Part shown: one piece after another, positions 62,537 to 64,000 of the stretch
Layout of the letters: each line of letters starts with the position of its first letter
Numbering within the stretch: the first letter of the stretch is position 1
From: Flavobacterium gawalongense
GTDB taxonomy: Bacteria; Bacteroidota; Bacteroidia; Flavobacteriales; Flavobacteriaceae
DNA length: 64,000 nucleotides
Direction: 5' to 3'
NCBI RefSeq assembly: GCF_007097265.1
Contig: NZ_VJZP01000001.1
Location: forward strand, 287,314 to 351,313
Notes under the pieces: model-generated
Seen by the model: the letters and a program-made list of their open reading frames with translations, nothing else
Databases searched by the model: none
Told to the model about the DNA's origin: nothing
Translations under genes and position numbers: made by a program

Positions 62537-63772
62537 ATGAACTATCAGGAAACTATAAATTGGATGTTTAACCAACTCCCGATGTACCAACTTCAGGGCG
62601 CTTCCGCCTACAAAAAAGATTTAACCAATACCCATTTGCTTATCGATCATCTTGATAATCCCCAGGATAAAATAAAATGCATTCATGTAGCAGGAACAAA
62701 CGGAAAAGGCTCCACTTCTCACATGCTGGCTTCCATACTTCAGGAAGCGGGTTATAAAGTTGGACTATACACTTCTCCACATTTAAAAGATTTTCGGGAA
62801 CGCATCAAAATTAATGGAATTGAAATTTCTGAAGAATTTGTTACTGATTTCATCAATACACATAAAACTTTTTTCGAGGCAAATGACATGAGTTTTTTCG
62901 AAATGACCGTTGGATTGGCTTTTGATTATTTTGCAAAAGAAAAAGTGGACATAGCCATTATTGAAGTTGGAATGGGCGGACGACTAGACGCTACTAATGT
63001 TATTACACCGCTCGTTTCCGTAATTACGAATATTGGATTGGATCATATCCAATTTCTAGGAAACACACTGGAATCCGTCGCTTTTGAAAAAGCTGGAATC
63101 ATAAAGTCTAACGTTCCCGTAGTAATTGGAGAATATACCCCTGAAACGCAGCCCGTTTTTTTGGCTAAAGCCAAAGAATGCAACTCCGAAATCTATTTTG
63201 CTTCTGATTTAATTTCAGAAACATATCCTTCCGATTTAATTGGCGATTATCAGTTGCATAATAAGAAAACCGTTTTGCAAACCATTGCAGTATTAAATGC
63301 CCAGAAAGAATTTAAAATCACTCCTAAAAATAGTAAATCCGGTTTATTACAGGTTGTTAAAAACACCGGACTTCAAGGAAGGTGGCAACAATTAAGTGAA
63401 TCCCCAAAAGTCATTTGCGACACAGCACATAACAAAAACGGCCTAGAAATTGTTTTGAATCAAATACAAAAAGAAACTTTCGAAAAATTACATATTGTAC
63501 TAGGAGTTGTGAATGACAAAGATCTAGATGAAGTTTTACCTTTATTTCCAAAGAATGCAATTTATTATTTCTGTAAACCGAACATCCCGCGTGGTTTAGA
63601 CTCCTCAATTTTACAAGAAAAAGCAAAAAAATACAATCTCAAAGGAGACATATATCACTCTGTAGCAGAATCTTATCACGCCGCTAAGAATAATGCTACA
63701 AAAAATGATTTTATTTTTATTGGCGGTAGCACCTTCGTAGTAGCCGAATTACCTTTAAATGAAGGGATTTAA
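62537..63772 (+). CDS. folC: Bifunctional dihydrofolate synthase / folylpolyglutamate synthase
   Basis: A 411-aa Mur-ligase-fold enzyme that makes dihydrofolate from dihydropteroate and adds glutamates to folates. The P-loop is HVAGTNGKGSTSHML (about residues 53-67), the SPHLKDFRERIKING and DYFAKEKVDIAIIEVGMGGRLDATNV segments are diagnostic, and the C-terminal domain (CDTAHNKNGLEIVLNQI) is complete. Length is normal. The 228 bp after it, to the end of the window, are AT-rich and I see nothing in them. Confidence 0.95.
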   Translation: MNYQETINWMFNQLPMYQLQGASAYKKDLTNTHLLIDHLDNPQDKIKCIHVAGTNGKGSTSHMLASILQEAGYKVGLYTSPHLKDFRERIKINGIEISEEFVTDFINTHKTFFEANDMSFFEMTVGLAFDYFAKEKVDIAIIEVGMGGRLDATNVITPLVSVITNIGLDHIQFLGNTLESVAFEKAGIIKSNVPVVIGEYTPETQPVFLAKAKECNSEIYFASDLISETYPSDLIGDYQLHNKKTVLQTIAVLNAQKEFKITPKNSKSGLLQVVKNTGLQGRWQQLSESPKVICDTAHNKNGLEIVLNQIQKETFEKLHIVLGVVNDKDLDEVLPLFPKNAIYYFCKPNIPRGLDSSILQEKAKKYNLKGDIYHSVAESYHAAKNNATKNDFIFIGGSTFVVAELPLNEGI

Positions 63773-64000
63773 ATTTTGCCAACAATTATTGTCTAAAATA
63801 AATTACTTATTTCAATAACTACTTGATTCATAATTTGTTAAATTTATGTGACTATTATTTTTATTAATCACTTAATTCTTAAACTATTATAAAAAAGAAA
63901 GACAATTTAGCATTAAGAATGTTTTGAGGTCGGTATCTAACCACATATTATTTCTCTATGGCAAATATTATCTGCCTTTACCATCCTTTTGATTAAATTG

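Noticed and set aside
63773..64000. Possible RNA gene or promoter at the right edge
   Set aside because: No cloverleaf, rRNA-like stretch or TAnnTTTG promoter could be supported in this AT-rich segment.

Overview
The window looks like a chromosomal segment of a Flavobacterium or close relative (Bacteroidetes). The evidence is an AT-rich sequence with TAnnTTTG/TTG-type promoters, almost no Shine-Dalgarno sequences, a SusC/SusD operon, Bacteroidetes-type ribosomal operon order (rpsL-rpsG-fusA-rpsJ-rplC with no tuf between fusA and rpsJ), and dispersed palindromic intergenic repeats of the kind common in Flavobacterium. No rRNA, tRNA, CRISPR array or prophage was seen. Most genes are ordinary chromosomal genes; one insertion sequence and one likely inserted ATPase cassette are the clear accessory items.

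Layout. 1-7627 (minus): str/S10 ribosomal operon from rpsL down to the cut-off rplP, with a consensus promoter before rpsL and a second one between rpsJ and rplC. 7808-15506 (plus): an Omp85-type outer-membrane protein, then a four-gene SusC/SusD/lipoprotein uptake operon closed by a strong terminator. 15573-25382: rlmB, rhomboid protease, rarA, a secreted protein, yjjG-radC-GNAT, a SWIM zinc-finger protein next to mpl, and a TPR protein. 25527-35486: an LpxH-like phosphoesterase with a glycosyltransferase, obg, a CNNM/CorC protein, adk-hpt, purK-purE and an M3 peptidase. 35563-38482: a DUF2071 protein, then a DUF4143 ATPase cassette that appears to have been inserted at the 3' end of a UbiA-like membrane-protein gene, leaving a second copy of that 3' end behind. 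38619-43283: gcvP, whose terminator hairpin is split by an IS1182-type element. 43522-50262: FabH-like ketosynthase, methyltransferase, glycosyltransferase, MlaE/MlaF lipid ABC transporter, SprT-like protein, four-helix-bundle protein, SDR enzyme and a GNAT. 50269-57116 (minus): M28 peptidase, a tight six-gene run (YHS [frameshifted], DoxX, DinB, NRDE, ATP-grasp, LysE-like), a Crp/Fnr regulator and an acyl-CoA dehydrogenase. 57349-63772: anmK, glutamate dehydrogenase, a TonB/ExbD/ExbB energy-transduction set, and folC.

How it fits together: TonB-ExbB-ExbD near the right end could energise SusC-type transporters such as the one at 9602. Mpl and AnmK both recycle cell-wall muropeptides. LpxH-like, MlaE/F and the Omp85 protein serve the outer membrane. 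purE/purK, hpt and adk are purine genes.

The most unusual signals are: (1) the DUF4143 ATPase cassette with iterated palindromes over its promoter and a duplicated host-gene tail; (2) an IS inserted in the GAAA loop of the gcvP terminator; (3) four genes whose -7 box ends exactly 4 nt before the ATG, suggesting leaderless mRNAs; (4) dispersed repeats that supply the C-termini and stop codons of unrelated genes.
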